Part shown: piece after piece, positions 50,455 to 57,454 of the stretch
Numbering within the stretch: the first letter of the stretch is position 1
How the letters are laid out: each line of letters starts with the position of its first letter
From: an uncultured Lachnospiraceae bacterium
GTDB taxonomy: Bacteria > Bacillota > Clostridia > Lachnospirales > Lachnospiraceae
DNA length: 64,000 bases
NCBI GenBank assembly: GCA_947630485.1
Contig: CANRHU010000001.1
Span: 90,376 to 154,375, forward strand
Direction: 5' to 3'
Made by a program: the position numbers and the translations under genes
The notes under the pieces: generated by a model
The model's database searches: none
What the model saw: the letters and a program-made list of their open reading frames with translations, nothing else
Told to the model about the DNA's origin: nothing

Positions 50455-50490
50455 GGCGGCCTGGTTTTTGTTAGCCGGGCCGTCTTTTAG
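50455..50490 (+). terminator. Terminator after relQ
   Basis: GGCGGCCTGG and CCGGGCCGTC pair over 10 bp (two wobble pairs) around TTTTTGTTAG, followed by TTTT. Confidence 0.75.
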
Positions 50491-50518
50491 CGCATGGGAA
50501 AGGAATTGATTCTATTTT

Positions 50519-50974
50519 ATGAGGGTTGTGTTGCAGAGAGTGACAGAAGCGAGCGTCTCCGTAGACGGAGCTGTGGTCGGAGCGATCGGCAGGGGCTTTC
50601 TCCTTTTGGTTGGGGCCTCGGATGCGGATACGATGGAGACAGCCGATAAGATGACGGATAAGATCTGCAGACTGCGGATTTTTGCCGATGAAAACGGCAA
50701 GACAAACCTGTCCCTGGCGGATGTCGGCGGGGAGCTGCTGGTAGTCAGTCAGTTTACTCTCTACGCGGACTGCAGGAAAGGCAACCGGCCGGGATTTACC
50801 AGGGCCGGAGCGCCGGATTGGGCGAATCAGATTTATGAACATGTGGTAGAGCGCTGCCGCAGTTATGCGGCGAGGGTGGAGCACGGCATATTCGGGGCGG
50901 ATATGGAGGTTCGCCTGGTCAATGACGGGCCGTTCACGTTGGTTCTGGACAGCGAGGAACTGGGAATCCGCTGA
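50519..50974 (+). CDS. dtd: D-aminoacyl-tRNA deacylase
   Basis: Dtd, 151 residues, hydrolyses D-amino acids from mischarged tRNAs. The signature [19 protein letters not shown] and the Gly-cisPro loop NDGPFT near the C-terminus are intact (the latter is usually NxGPVT). The N-terminal [17 protein letters not shown] is typical. No strong ribosome site is visible; GGAAAGGAATTG lies upstream. In many Firmicutes dtd follows rel, as here. Confidence 0.94.
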   Translation: MRVVLQRVTEASVSVDGAVVGAIGRGFLLLVGASDADTMETADKMTDKICRLRIFADENGKTNLSLADVGGELLVVSQFTLYADCRKGNRPGFTRAGAPDWANQIYEHVVERCRSYAARVEHGIFGADMEVRLVNDGPFTLVLDSEELGIR

Positions 50975-51062
50975 TTATGGCGGACGGTTCTCTTATGACG
51001 TGGAAGAAGAATGAAAGAAACAGCGCGGCCTTAAGGCCGCGGCGGAGAAAGAGGCGATTGAA

Positions 51063-52451
51063 ATGACAGGAAAAGAACTGCAGGAACAGTTGACATGGAA
51101 GATTCCGCATATTGCGGCGAAAGCCCCGGAGCAGGTCGAGGCGGCTGCTGCATTTTGCGAGGGTTATAAAGAGTTTCTGAATCATGGCAAGACCGAGCGG
51201 GAATGTGTCAAATCCGCAGAGAAGCTGCTGCTGGCTGCCGGTTATACCGTATTCGACGAAAAGAAGAAGTATCAGCCGGGAGATAAGGTCTATCGGATTA
51301 ATCGGGGGAAATCGATCATGGCTACGACGTTCGGCGTATGCCCGATTGAAGAAGGCGTCCGGATTAACGGAGCCCATATCGATTCTCCGCGGCTGGATCT
51401 GAAAGCGAATCCGCTTTATGAGAAGGAAGGGCTTGCCTTGTTTAAGACCCATTATTACGGCGGTATCCGCAAATATCAGTGGGCGACGATCCCGCTGGCC
51501 ATGCACGGCGTCCTGGTGAGGAAAGACGGTCAGACGGTAGAGTTTTGTATCGGCGAGGAACCGGGAGATCCGGTATTCTGCGTCACAGACCTTCTTCCGC
51601 ATCTGGCGGCGGAACAGAGCGAGCGCAAACTAAAGGATGGAATTAAGGGCGAGGAGCTGAATATCGTGATCGGTTCTCTTCCTTATGAAGATGAGGAAAT
51701 CAAGGAGCCTGTGAAGCTGAAGGCGCTTCAGCTGCTTCATGAGCGCTTCGGTGTCGTCGAGGAGGATTTTGCCCGGGCGGAGATCGAGTTTGTGCCCGCG
51801 GTGAAGGCCGTGGATGTGGGTTTCGACCACAGTATGATCGGAGCTTATGGTCAGGATGACCGCGTCTGCGGCTATACGGCTCTGATGGCGGAGATCGAAA
51901 CGGTGAATCCGCGGCATACGACGGTGACCGTCCTGACGGACAAGGAGGAGATCGGTTCGGAAGGCAATACGGGCATGAATGCCGCGTATCTGAAAGATTA
52001 TATTACGTATCTGGCTGAGTTGGAGGGGGCGAATCCAAAGACGGTTTTTGCTAATTCCTGCTGCCTGTCCGCGGATGTGAATGCGGCCTATGATCCCACA
52101 TTTCCCCAGGTGTACGAGCCGAGAAATACCTGCTACCTGAACAAGGGCTGCGTGCTGACAAAGTTCACCGGATCCCGCGGCAAGAGCGGAGCTAACGATG
52201 CCAGCGCGGAGTTCATGGCGAAAGTGATCGGGATCATGGACCGGGCCGGCGTTTTCTGGCAGGTCGGAGAGATCGGCGCCGTAGATGTGGGCGGCGGAGG
52301 CACCATCGCGAAATTTATCGCCAAACTGAATGTGGACGTGGTGGATCTGGGCGTGCCGATTCTCAGTATGCATGCGCCGTTTGAGCTGTCGGCCAAGCTG
52401 GACGTTTACAATACATATAAGGCGTTTGCGGCGTTTTATCGTGAAGCCTGA
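51063..52451 (+). CDS. M18-family aminopeptidase
   Basis: A 462-residue cytoplasmic metallopeptidase of the aspartyl-aminopeptidase family. Zinc ligands and catalytic residues are visible in GAHIDSPRLDL, TDKEEIGSEGNTG, SADVNAAYDP and ILSMHAPFE. The length matches the bacterial ApeA/LapA group. The N-terminal acidic residue preference is inferred from the family. The start ATG 51063 follows GGCGATTG (weak) and AAAGAGG. Confidence 0.92.
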   Translation: MTGKELQEQLTWKIPHIAAKAPEQVEAAAAFCEGYKEFLNHGKTERECVKSAEKLLLAAGYTVFDEKKKYQPGDKVYRINRGKSIMATTFGVCPIEEGVRINGAHIDSPRLDLKANPLYEKEGLALFKTHYYGGIRKYQWATIPLAMHGVLVRKDGQTVEFCIGEEPGDPVFCVTDLLPHLAAEQSERKLKDGIKGEELNIVIGSLPYEDEEIKEPVKLKALQLLHERFGVVEEDFARAEIEFVPAVKAVDVGFDHSMIGAYGQDDRVCGYTALMAEIETVNPRHTTVTVLTDKEEIGSEGNTGMNAAYLKDYITYLAELEGANPKTVFANSCCLSADVNAAYDPTFPQVYEPRNTCYLNKGCVLTKFTGSRGKSGANDASAEFMAKVIGIMDRAGVFWQVGEIGAVDVGGGGTIAKFIAKLNVDVVDLGVPILSMHAPFELSAKLDVYNTYKAFAAFYREA

Positions 52452-52507
52452 GATGCCGCCAGGGCGCGGCGATGATTTTTAAAATTTTGTGAATTTACAA
52501 GAAACGC

Positions 52508-52536
52508 TTCCTTTTGAGGAAGGAATATAGTATAAT
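52508..52536 (+). promoter_or_regulatory. Promoter of the foldase lipoprotein gene
   Basis: Perfect TATAAT (52531-52536) with a poor -35 (TTCCTT, 52508-52513) at 17 bases. Flanking ACGCTT (52504) and AAGCGT (52541) form an inverted repeat around the promoter. Confidence 0.5.
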
Positions 52537-52647
52537 CAAAAAGCGTGTTCATGCGTACGCATATCCGTCTGCTGCGGCGGATTTAAGGACAGGCACGGCG
52601 CCGGCAGGATGCGACGGTTATATTTTGAGAAAGAAAAGGGAAGAAAT

Positions 52648-53676
52648 ATGAAGAGAATTTTGTGTATCTGTTTATGTGGAGTTCTGGCGGCGGCCATAGT
52701 AACCGGCTGTTCTGGCGGCGGAAGCGCGAAAAAGCCGTCCTCGAAAGTGGAGCTGGGCGAATATAAGGGAATTACGTATACTCCTTTATCCATGGAGATT
52801 ACCGATGAGGATGTGGATGCGGAGATTCAGGAGCTTCTGGATGCCCACCCGACGATGAATTCCGTGGACCGGGCGGCTAAAGAGGGCGACACCGTTAATA
52901 TTGATTATGTAGGAAAGCTGGACGGAGTTGCATTTGATGGCGGTACCGCTTACGGAACCGATCTGGAGCTGGGGTCCGGACGCTTTATCGATGGATTTGA
53001 GGACGGACTGATCGGCGCGTCCAAGGGCGACAGTGTGGACCTGAATCTGACTTTCCCGGATCCTTATACCAATAATCCGGATCTGGCCGGAAAGGATGTC
53101 GTGTTTGAGGTTACAGTGAATGACGTGAAGGAATCAATACCTGCGGAGCTGAACATGGATTTCGTCAGTAGCTATACGGAATATACCTCTGTGGATGAGT
53201 TCGTGAATGAAACCCGTAAGCAGCTGGAAGACTATGCGGAACGTCTGGCGGAGAATCAGAAGGAATATGACGTTTTCATGAAGGTTATGGAGAACGCTGA
53301 GATCACGGTTTCCGACGCGGATGTACAGTCCTATTATGATAGTCTGTACAGCACCTATGAGAGCCAGGCGGGAGCAGCCGGTATCGATTTGGAGACCCTG
53401 GTCGGTTATTACGGTATGGAGATGGATGCTTTCAAGGAACAGCTGATGACGCAGGCCGAGGAAGCGACGAAGCAGGACGCTGTGGTGCGCGCGATTGCAG
53501 CTCAGGAGGGAATCACTGTGGCGGACGCAGACCGGGAGGCTATGGCCGAGGATTTCGGCTACGAGGATGTGGATGCCCTGGTCGCTGATGGCGGTGAGGA
53601 TATGGTGGAATCCTATATCCTGATGGAAAAGGTTCTGGATTTCGTTACGGAGAACGCAGTGGCGGAAGCACAATAG
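52648..53676 (+). CDS. Trigger-factor-like foldase lipoprotein with FKBP domain
   Basis: A 342-residue lipoprotein: signal peptide with lipobox VTGC (Cys21). An FKBP-type peptidyl-prolyl isomerase domain follows (about 75-170; EGDTVNIDYVGKLDGVAFDGG, FIDGFEDGLIG). The C-terminal helical region (about 170-330) resembles the substrate-holding domain of trigger factor. Cytoplasmic trigger factor has no signal peptide and an N-terminal ribosome-binding domain, which is missing here, so the protein probably folds secreted proteins outside the membrane. ATG 52648 follows AGGGAAG. This may serve the large adhesins in the same region, by inference. Confidence 0.88.
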   Translation: MKRILCICLCGVLAAAIVTGCSGGGSAKKPSSKVELGEYKGITYTPLSMEITDEDVDAEIQELLDAHPTMNSVDRAAKEGDTVNIDYVGKLDGVAFDGGTAYGTDLELGSGRFIDGFEDGLIGASKGDSVDLNLTFPDPYTNNPDLAGKDVVFEVTVNDVKESIPAELNMDFVSSYTEYTSVDEFVNETRKQLEDYAERLAENQKEYDVFMKVMENAEITVSDADVQSYYDSLYSTYESQAGAAGIDLETLVGYYGMEMDAFKEQLMTQAEEATKQDAVVRAIAAQEGITVADADREAMAEDFGYEDVDALVADGGEDMVESYILMEKVLDFVTENAVAEAQ

Positions 53677-53705
53677 GCCAGTGGGATAAAGAGATGTGAT
53701 TGTTT

Positions 53706-53738
53706 ACGCGCACCGCGCCTGGGCACGGTGCGCGTTTT
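53706..53738 (+). terminator. Terminator between the foldase and azlC
   Basis: ACGCGCACCG and CGGTGCGCGT pair perfectly (10 bp) around CGCCTGGGCA, followed by TTTC. Confidence 0.8.
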
Positions 53739-53780
53739 CAAATATTACCGGCGAAAAGAGAAGCGGGAGTGAAAGGAATT

Positions 53781-54593
53781 ATGCATCGTCAGACGTATCT
53801 GAAGGGGATGAGAGACGGCATCCCTGTTATGTTGGGATATTTTGTGGTATCCATCACAATCGGCATTGCCGCCAGGGGCGCGAATCTGACGGCGGCTCAG
53901 GCTACGGTCATGTCGCTGACCAACCTGACGAGCGCGGGACAGTTCGCATCGTTTGCGATCATAGCGGCCGGCGCGCCGTATCTGGAACTTTTGATATCGC
54001 AGGCGGTTATCAATCTTCGTTACTGCCTGATGTCTTGCGCATTATCGCAGAAGGTGGACCGGCAAATGCCGTTTTATCACAGGCTGATCATGGCGTTCGG
54101 CATCACGGATGAGATTTTCGGCCTGGCGATTGGGCAGAAGGGGAAGCTGGATCCGTGGTATATGTATGGAGCCATGAGCGTGGCGATTCCCGGATGGACG
54201 CTGGGGACGCTTTTGGGGATACTGTCCACGGGAATGCTGCCATCATCGATTCTAAATGCCATGAATATGGCGCTTTACGGAATGTTTATTGCGATTTTTA
54301 TGCCGGCTGCCCGGGATAACCGGATTCTGTTGCCGATTATTTTTCTTTCCATGGGCGCCAGCGCCGTGTTTCAGATGCTGCCGGTGTTTGATTTTATCTC
54401 GTCGGGGATGAAGATTATTATTTTGACGCTGGCGATTTCGTTCGGCGCGGCGGTATTGTTCCCGATTACGGAGGAAGAATCGGAGACCGGACAGCAGACG
54501 GCCGGGGAAGAGCTTGGACAGCAGACGACCGGAGAAGAGATCGGAAAGCAGGCAGCCGGAGAAGAGGCCGGAAGAAAGGAGATACAGCCGTGA
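53781..54593 (+). CDS. azlC: AzlC-family branched-chain amino acid exporter, large subunit
   Basis: A 270-residue membrane protein with about seven to eight helices. Family features: LKGMRDGIPVMLGYFVVSITIGIAA near the N-terminus, and MSLTNLTSAGQFASF and FGITDEIFG. With AzlD it forms a two-subunit exporter of branched-chain amino acids or analogues. ATG 53781, after AAAGGAATT, is chosen; the frame upstream overlaps the terminator. Residues about 236-270 are a hydrophilic tail with three 9-residue repeats (GQQTAGEEL type), not usual for the family. The stop overlaps the azlD start. Confidence 0.87.
   Translation: MHRQTYLKGMRDGIPVMLGYFVVSITIGIAARGANLTAAQATVMSLTNLTSAGQFASFAIIAAGAPYLELLISQAVINLRYCLMSCALSQKVDRQMPFYHRLIMAFGITDEIFGLAIGQKGKLDPWYMYGAMSVAIPGWTLGTLLGILSTGMLPSSILNAMNMALYGMFIAIFMPAARDNRILLPIIFLSMGASAVFQMLPVFDFISSGMKIIILTLAISFGAAVLFPITEEESETGQQTAGEELGQQTTGEEIGKQAAGEEAGRKEIQP
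54489..54569 (+). repeat. 27-nt tandem repeat in the azlC 3' end, three units
   Basis: Units at 54489-54515, 54516-54542 and 54543-54569 encode GQQTAGEEL, GQQTTGEEI and GKQAAGEEA. A fourth partial unit (GRKE) follows. Confidence 0.85.
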
Positions 54594-54886
54594 AGAATTA
54601 CATGTATATACTGGTTATGGCGCTGACGACTTATTTTATCCGTGTGATTCCGCTGACGCTTCTGCGCCGGGAGATTACGAATCGGACCTTTCGGTCTTTT
54701 TTGACGTATGTGCCGTATGTGACGCTGGCAGTGATGACATTTCCGGCGATTCTGTCGATCACGGAGGAGCCCTGGATTGCCTGGGTTGGGTTCGCGGCTG
54801 CCATGGTGCTGGCATATAACCGGGTGAGTTTGTTTATTGTTTCGCTGGGGTGCTGCGCGTTGGTGCTGGCACTGCAGATGCTGTAG
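54590..54886 (+). CDS. azlD: AzlD-family branched-chain amino acid exporter, small subunit
   Basis: A 98-residue membrane protein with three to four helices, the small partner of AzlC. The N-terminal LVMALTTYFIRVIPLTLLRR is the AzlD signature. Translation starts at GTG 54590, overlapping the azlC stop (GTGA), with GAAAGGAG upstream inside the azlC tail. Confidence 0.88.
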   Translation: MKNYMYILVMALTTYFIRVIPLTLLRREITNRTFRSFLTYVPYVTLAVMTFPAILSITEEPWIAWVGFAAAMVLAYNRVSLFIVSLGCCALVLALQML

Positions 54887-54912
54887 AAACAGGTTCGAGG
54901 AGGAGAGACGTT

Positions 54913-55902
54913 ATGGGGGCAAAAATCGGTATTATCGGAGCAGGCGGAATCGCCGGGGTTATGGCTTCTACGCTGGCGAAAATGGAGGAAGCGGAGTGTT
55001 ACGCGATCGCTTCCCGTGACGGTGCGAAGGCGGAGCGCTTCGCGGAAAAGTATGGCTTCCGGAAAGCATACGGTTCTTACGAGGCAATGCTTTCCGATCC
55101 GGAGGTGGAACTGGTTTATGTGGCGACGCCTCATTCCCACCATTATGAGCAGATGAAGCTGTGCCTGGAATATGGCAAGCATGTGCTCTGTGAGAAAGCG
55201 TTTACCATCAATGAGAAGCAGGCGGCGGAGGTGTTTGCCGAGGCGGAAAGGAAAGGCATTCTGGTCACGGAGGCAATTTGGCCGCGTTATCTGCCGATGC
55301 GAAAGAAACTGGATGATGTGCTGGCAAGCGGTGTCATTGGGACTCCGCACATGATGACGGCCAATCTGTCCTATGTGATCGACGGCGTGGAGCGGATCCG
55401 CAGACCGGAACTGGCGGGCGGGGCGCTTTTGGACATTGGCGTCTATACGCTGAATTTTGCATCCATGGTCTTCGGGGACGATGTAGAGCAGATTTGCGGA
55501 CATGCAGTCAAGGGGCAGACCGGTGTGGATCTCCAGGACAGCATCACGCTGATTTACAGGGATGGCCGGATGGCGGTGTTAAACAGCAGCGCCAGCAGCC
55601 TGAGCGACCGCCGGGGGATTATCTATGGAGAGAACGGTTATATAGAGGCGGAGAATATCAACAACTGTCAGGAAATCCGTGTCTATGATTCCGGCCGCAG
55701 GCTGATCGCTTCGTATCTGCCGCCAGCGGATCAGATCAGCGGCTATGAGTATGAGGTGCGGGCCTGTATTGAGGCGATTGCCGAGGGAAGGACTGAGTGT
55801 CCGCAGATGCCGCACGAGGAATCCCTGCGGATGATGCGATGGATGGATGAGCTGCGCAGGCAGTGGGGGATCGTGTATCCGATGGAGCAGGGGAAAGAAT
55901 AG
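54913..55902 (+). CDS. Gfo/Idh/MocA-family oxidoreductase
   Basis: A 329-residue NAD(P)-dependent dehydrogenase. The Rossmann motif GIIGAGGIAGVMA opens the protein; VYVATPHSHHYEQMKLCLEYGKHVLCEKAF is the family's cofactor-site block, with EKA in place of the usual EKP. The C-terminal domain has GGALLDIGVYTLNFA, as in dihydrodiol-dehydrogenase-like members. Substrate unknown, likely a sugar derivative. ATG 54913 follows GAGGAGAG, and it sits 26 bases after azlD and 26 bases before the capA-like gene, so it is in the same operon. Confidence 0.87.
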   Translation: MGAKIGIIGAGGIAGVMASTLAKMEEAECYAIASRDGAKAERFAEKYGFRKAYGSYEAMLSDPEVELVYVATPHSHHYEQMKLCLEYGKHVLCEKAFTINEKQAAEVFAEAERKGILVTEAIWPRYLPMRKKLDDVLASGVIGTPHMMTANLSYVIDGVERIRRPELAGGALLDIGVYTLNFASMVFGDDVEQICGHAVKGQTGVDLQDSITLIYRDGRMAVLNSSASSLSDRRGIIYGENGYIEAENINNCQEIRVYDSGRRLIASYLPPADQISGYEYEVRACIEAIAEGRTECPQMPHEESLRMMRWMDELRRQWGIVYPMEQGKE

Positions 55903-55928
55903 CAGACGAGACGGAGGCTAAGAGATCG

Positions 55929-57101
55929 ATGGAAAAAGCGGGATGGAGAAGAATAGCCATATTTGCAGCGGTTATAGCGGCGCTTTGCGCGGAGACCGCG
56001 GCGCCTGTCGCGGCGGCAGAGAACGGCGGTGAAGGATTCCAGACAGAAAACGCGCCGGCAGCGCACCTTCCGGATTCCGGACAGACGGGGGAGCTTACGA
56101 TCCGAATGGTCGGCGATGATCTGATTCACGGCATTATTTATCAGACGTATCAGCAGGCGGATGGAACCTTCAATTTTGATCCGCTCTTTGCGAATATGAA
56201 GGAAGAGATTCAGGCCGCGGATATCGCGATCATTAATCAGGAGACGATTATGGTCAGTAATCCCGCTCAGATCCATGATTATCCGAATTTCGGAACGCCG
56301 GAGTCCATCGGTCACGCGATTGCGGCGGCCGGCTTCGATGTGGTGGCCCACGCTACGAATCACGCGATGGACCAGGGGATCAGCGCTGTGTTGAATACGG
56401 TTCAGTTTTGGAAAACGAACTACCCGCAGATTCCTTATCTGGGAATCCATGATTCCTGGGAGGACAGCGACATCCGTTATCTGGAGAAGAACGGCGTCAA
56501 GGTGGGTTTTGTCAATTATACTTATGGATTAAATGGGATGCGGCGGCCGGCTGGCATGGAATTCTGCGTGGATCTGCTGACAGACAGCGGGATCGAGGCA
56601 GTGATGGCCGAGGCGCGGGCCAACTGTGATCTTCTGGTCGCGGTGCTTCATGTGGGCGAGGAGTACATGTATACGCCGACTGCCTATGCCAGGCAGCAGG
56701 TGAGCCGATTTATCGGTCTGGGCGCAGATATTGTACTCTGTTCGCATCCGCATGTGATTGAACCCTTCGGTATGGTCACTGCGGCCAACGGCCGCACAGG
56801 ACTGGCCTACTACAGTCTGGGCAATTATGTGTCGGCCCAGCAGAGGGTTCCCGCAAATTTAGGCGGCATGGCGGATATCACGGTGCGCAGGACGGAGCAT
56901 GACGGAACGTCGGCCATTGAATTTGTCAGCTATGATTTGGTGCCCTTGGTTACACATATGAGCGGCCCTTATGTCACCACTTACCGACTGGATCAGTATC
57001 CGGATGAGCTGGCGGTGCGTCACAATCTTCTCAGCCAAGGATTCTCTAAGGATGCAATGTGGGAGCTTTATACTGATATTACAGGAAAGGCGAAACCCTA
57101 A
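55929..57101 (+). CDS. CapA/PgsA-like secreted metallophosphatase family protein
   Basis: A 390-residue exported protein: signal peptide (1-29, ending APVAAA), a short linker, then a CapA (PGA_cap) domain. Motifs ELTIRMVGDDLIH, DIAIINQETI, VVAHATNHAMDQG, VLHVGEEYMYTP, LCSHPHVIEPFG and YYSLGNYV match the metallophosphatase-like core. Family members take part in poly-gamma-glutamate capsule export or are of unknown function; without capB/capC nearby, a capsule role is not supported. ATG 55929 follows GGAGGCTAAGAG. Confidence 0.85.
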   Translation: MEKAGWRRIAIFAAVIAALCAETAAPVAAAENGGEGFQTENAPAAHLPDSGQTGELTIRMVGDDLIHGIIYQTYQQADGTFNFDPLFANMKEEIQAADIAIINQETIMVSNPAQIHDYPNFGTPESIGHAIAAAGFDVVAHATNHAMDQGISAVLNTVQFWKTNYPQIPYLGIHDSWEDSDIRYLEKNGVKVGFVNYTYGLNGMRRPAGMEFCVDLLTDSGIEAVMAEARANCDLLVAVLHVGEEYMYTPTAYARQQVSRFIGLGADIVLCSHPHVIEPFGMVTAANGRTGLAYYSLGNYVSAQQRVPANLGGMADITVRRTEHDGTSAIEFVSYDLVPLVTHMSGPYVTTYRLDQYPDELAVRHNLLSQGFSKDAMWELYTDITGKAKP

Positions 57102-57170
57102 AGGACGGATGTGATGTCCGATATCCCGGCAGTTTACGCCGAAATAGAATAAAAAAGAGAATAGAATAAA

Positions 57171-57214
57171 AAGCAGACGGCCGGTTTGAGCGTTCCGGAT
57201 CGCCTGCTTTTTTA
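57171..57214 (+). terminator. Terminator after the CapA-like gene
   Basis: AAAGCAG pairs with CTGCTTT, and the inner CCGG with CCGG, around TTTGAGCGTT; a run of T follows (57206-57213). Confidence 0.7.
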
Positions 57215-57218
57215 TTAC

Positions 57219-57295
57219 GTCAGTATGCAAAAAACGCGCCAGTGACGCGTTTTTTGTATTTCCATGCAGAAAGGGTGCCAGTGGCACGCTTTCTG
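57219..57295 (+). repeat. Intergenic hairpin repeats, copies 2 and 3 in tandem
   Basis: First hairpin 57228-57256: CAAAAAACGCG and CGCGTTTTTTG, a perfect 11-bp stem with loop CCAGTGA. Second hairpin 57267-57295: CAGAAAG and CTTTCTG outside, GTGCC and GGCAC inside, around AGT, with one G-G mismatch. Both carry the core GCCAGT at the tip. Bases 57219-57248 are identical to the copy after glnN. The rest of the 353-base gap holds the upstream region of the next gene and nothing else I can name. Confidence 0.8.
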
Positions 57296-57371
57296 TATTT
57301 CCGCGCGAACGTGATGTCAATATTGCCCCATTTTTCGGTCACAAAAGCATCTAATCTCCATATTTTCTTTG

Positions 57372-57380
57372 TGATAATAT
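57372..57380 (+). promoter_or_regulatory. Extended -10 element of the MucBP-type protein gene
   Basis: TGATAATAT in AT-rich DNA 75 bases before the gene; no good -35 hexamer is visible. Confidence 0.4.
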
Positions 57381-57454
57381 AAAATCACCAAAAAGAGAGA
57401 CATCAATTCAGATTCAGCTGAATGGTAAAAAAATAATGAAAAGGAGATGAAAAA

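Noticed and set aside
55929..57101. Capsule (poly-gamma-glutamate) locus
   Set aside because: Only a CapA-like protein is present; capB, capC and capE are missing nearby, and the family is much broader than capsule synthesis.
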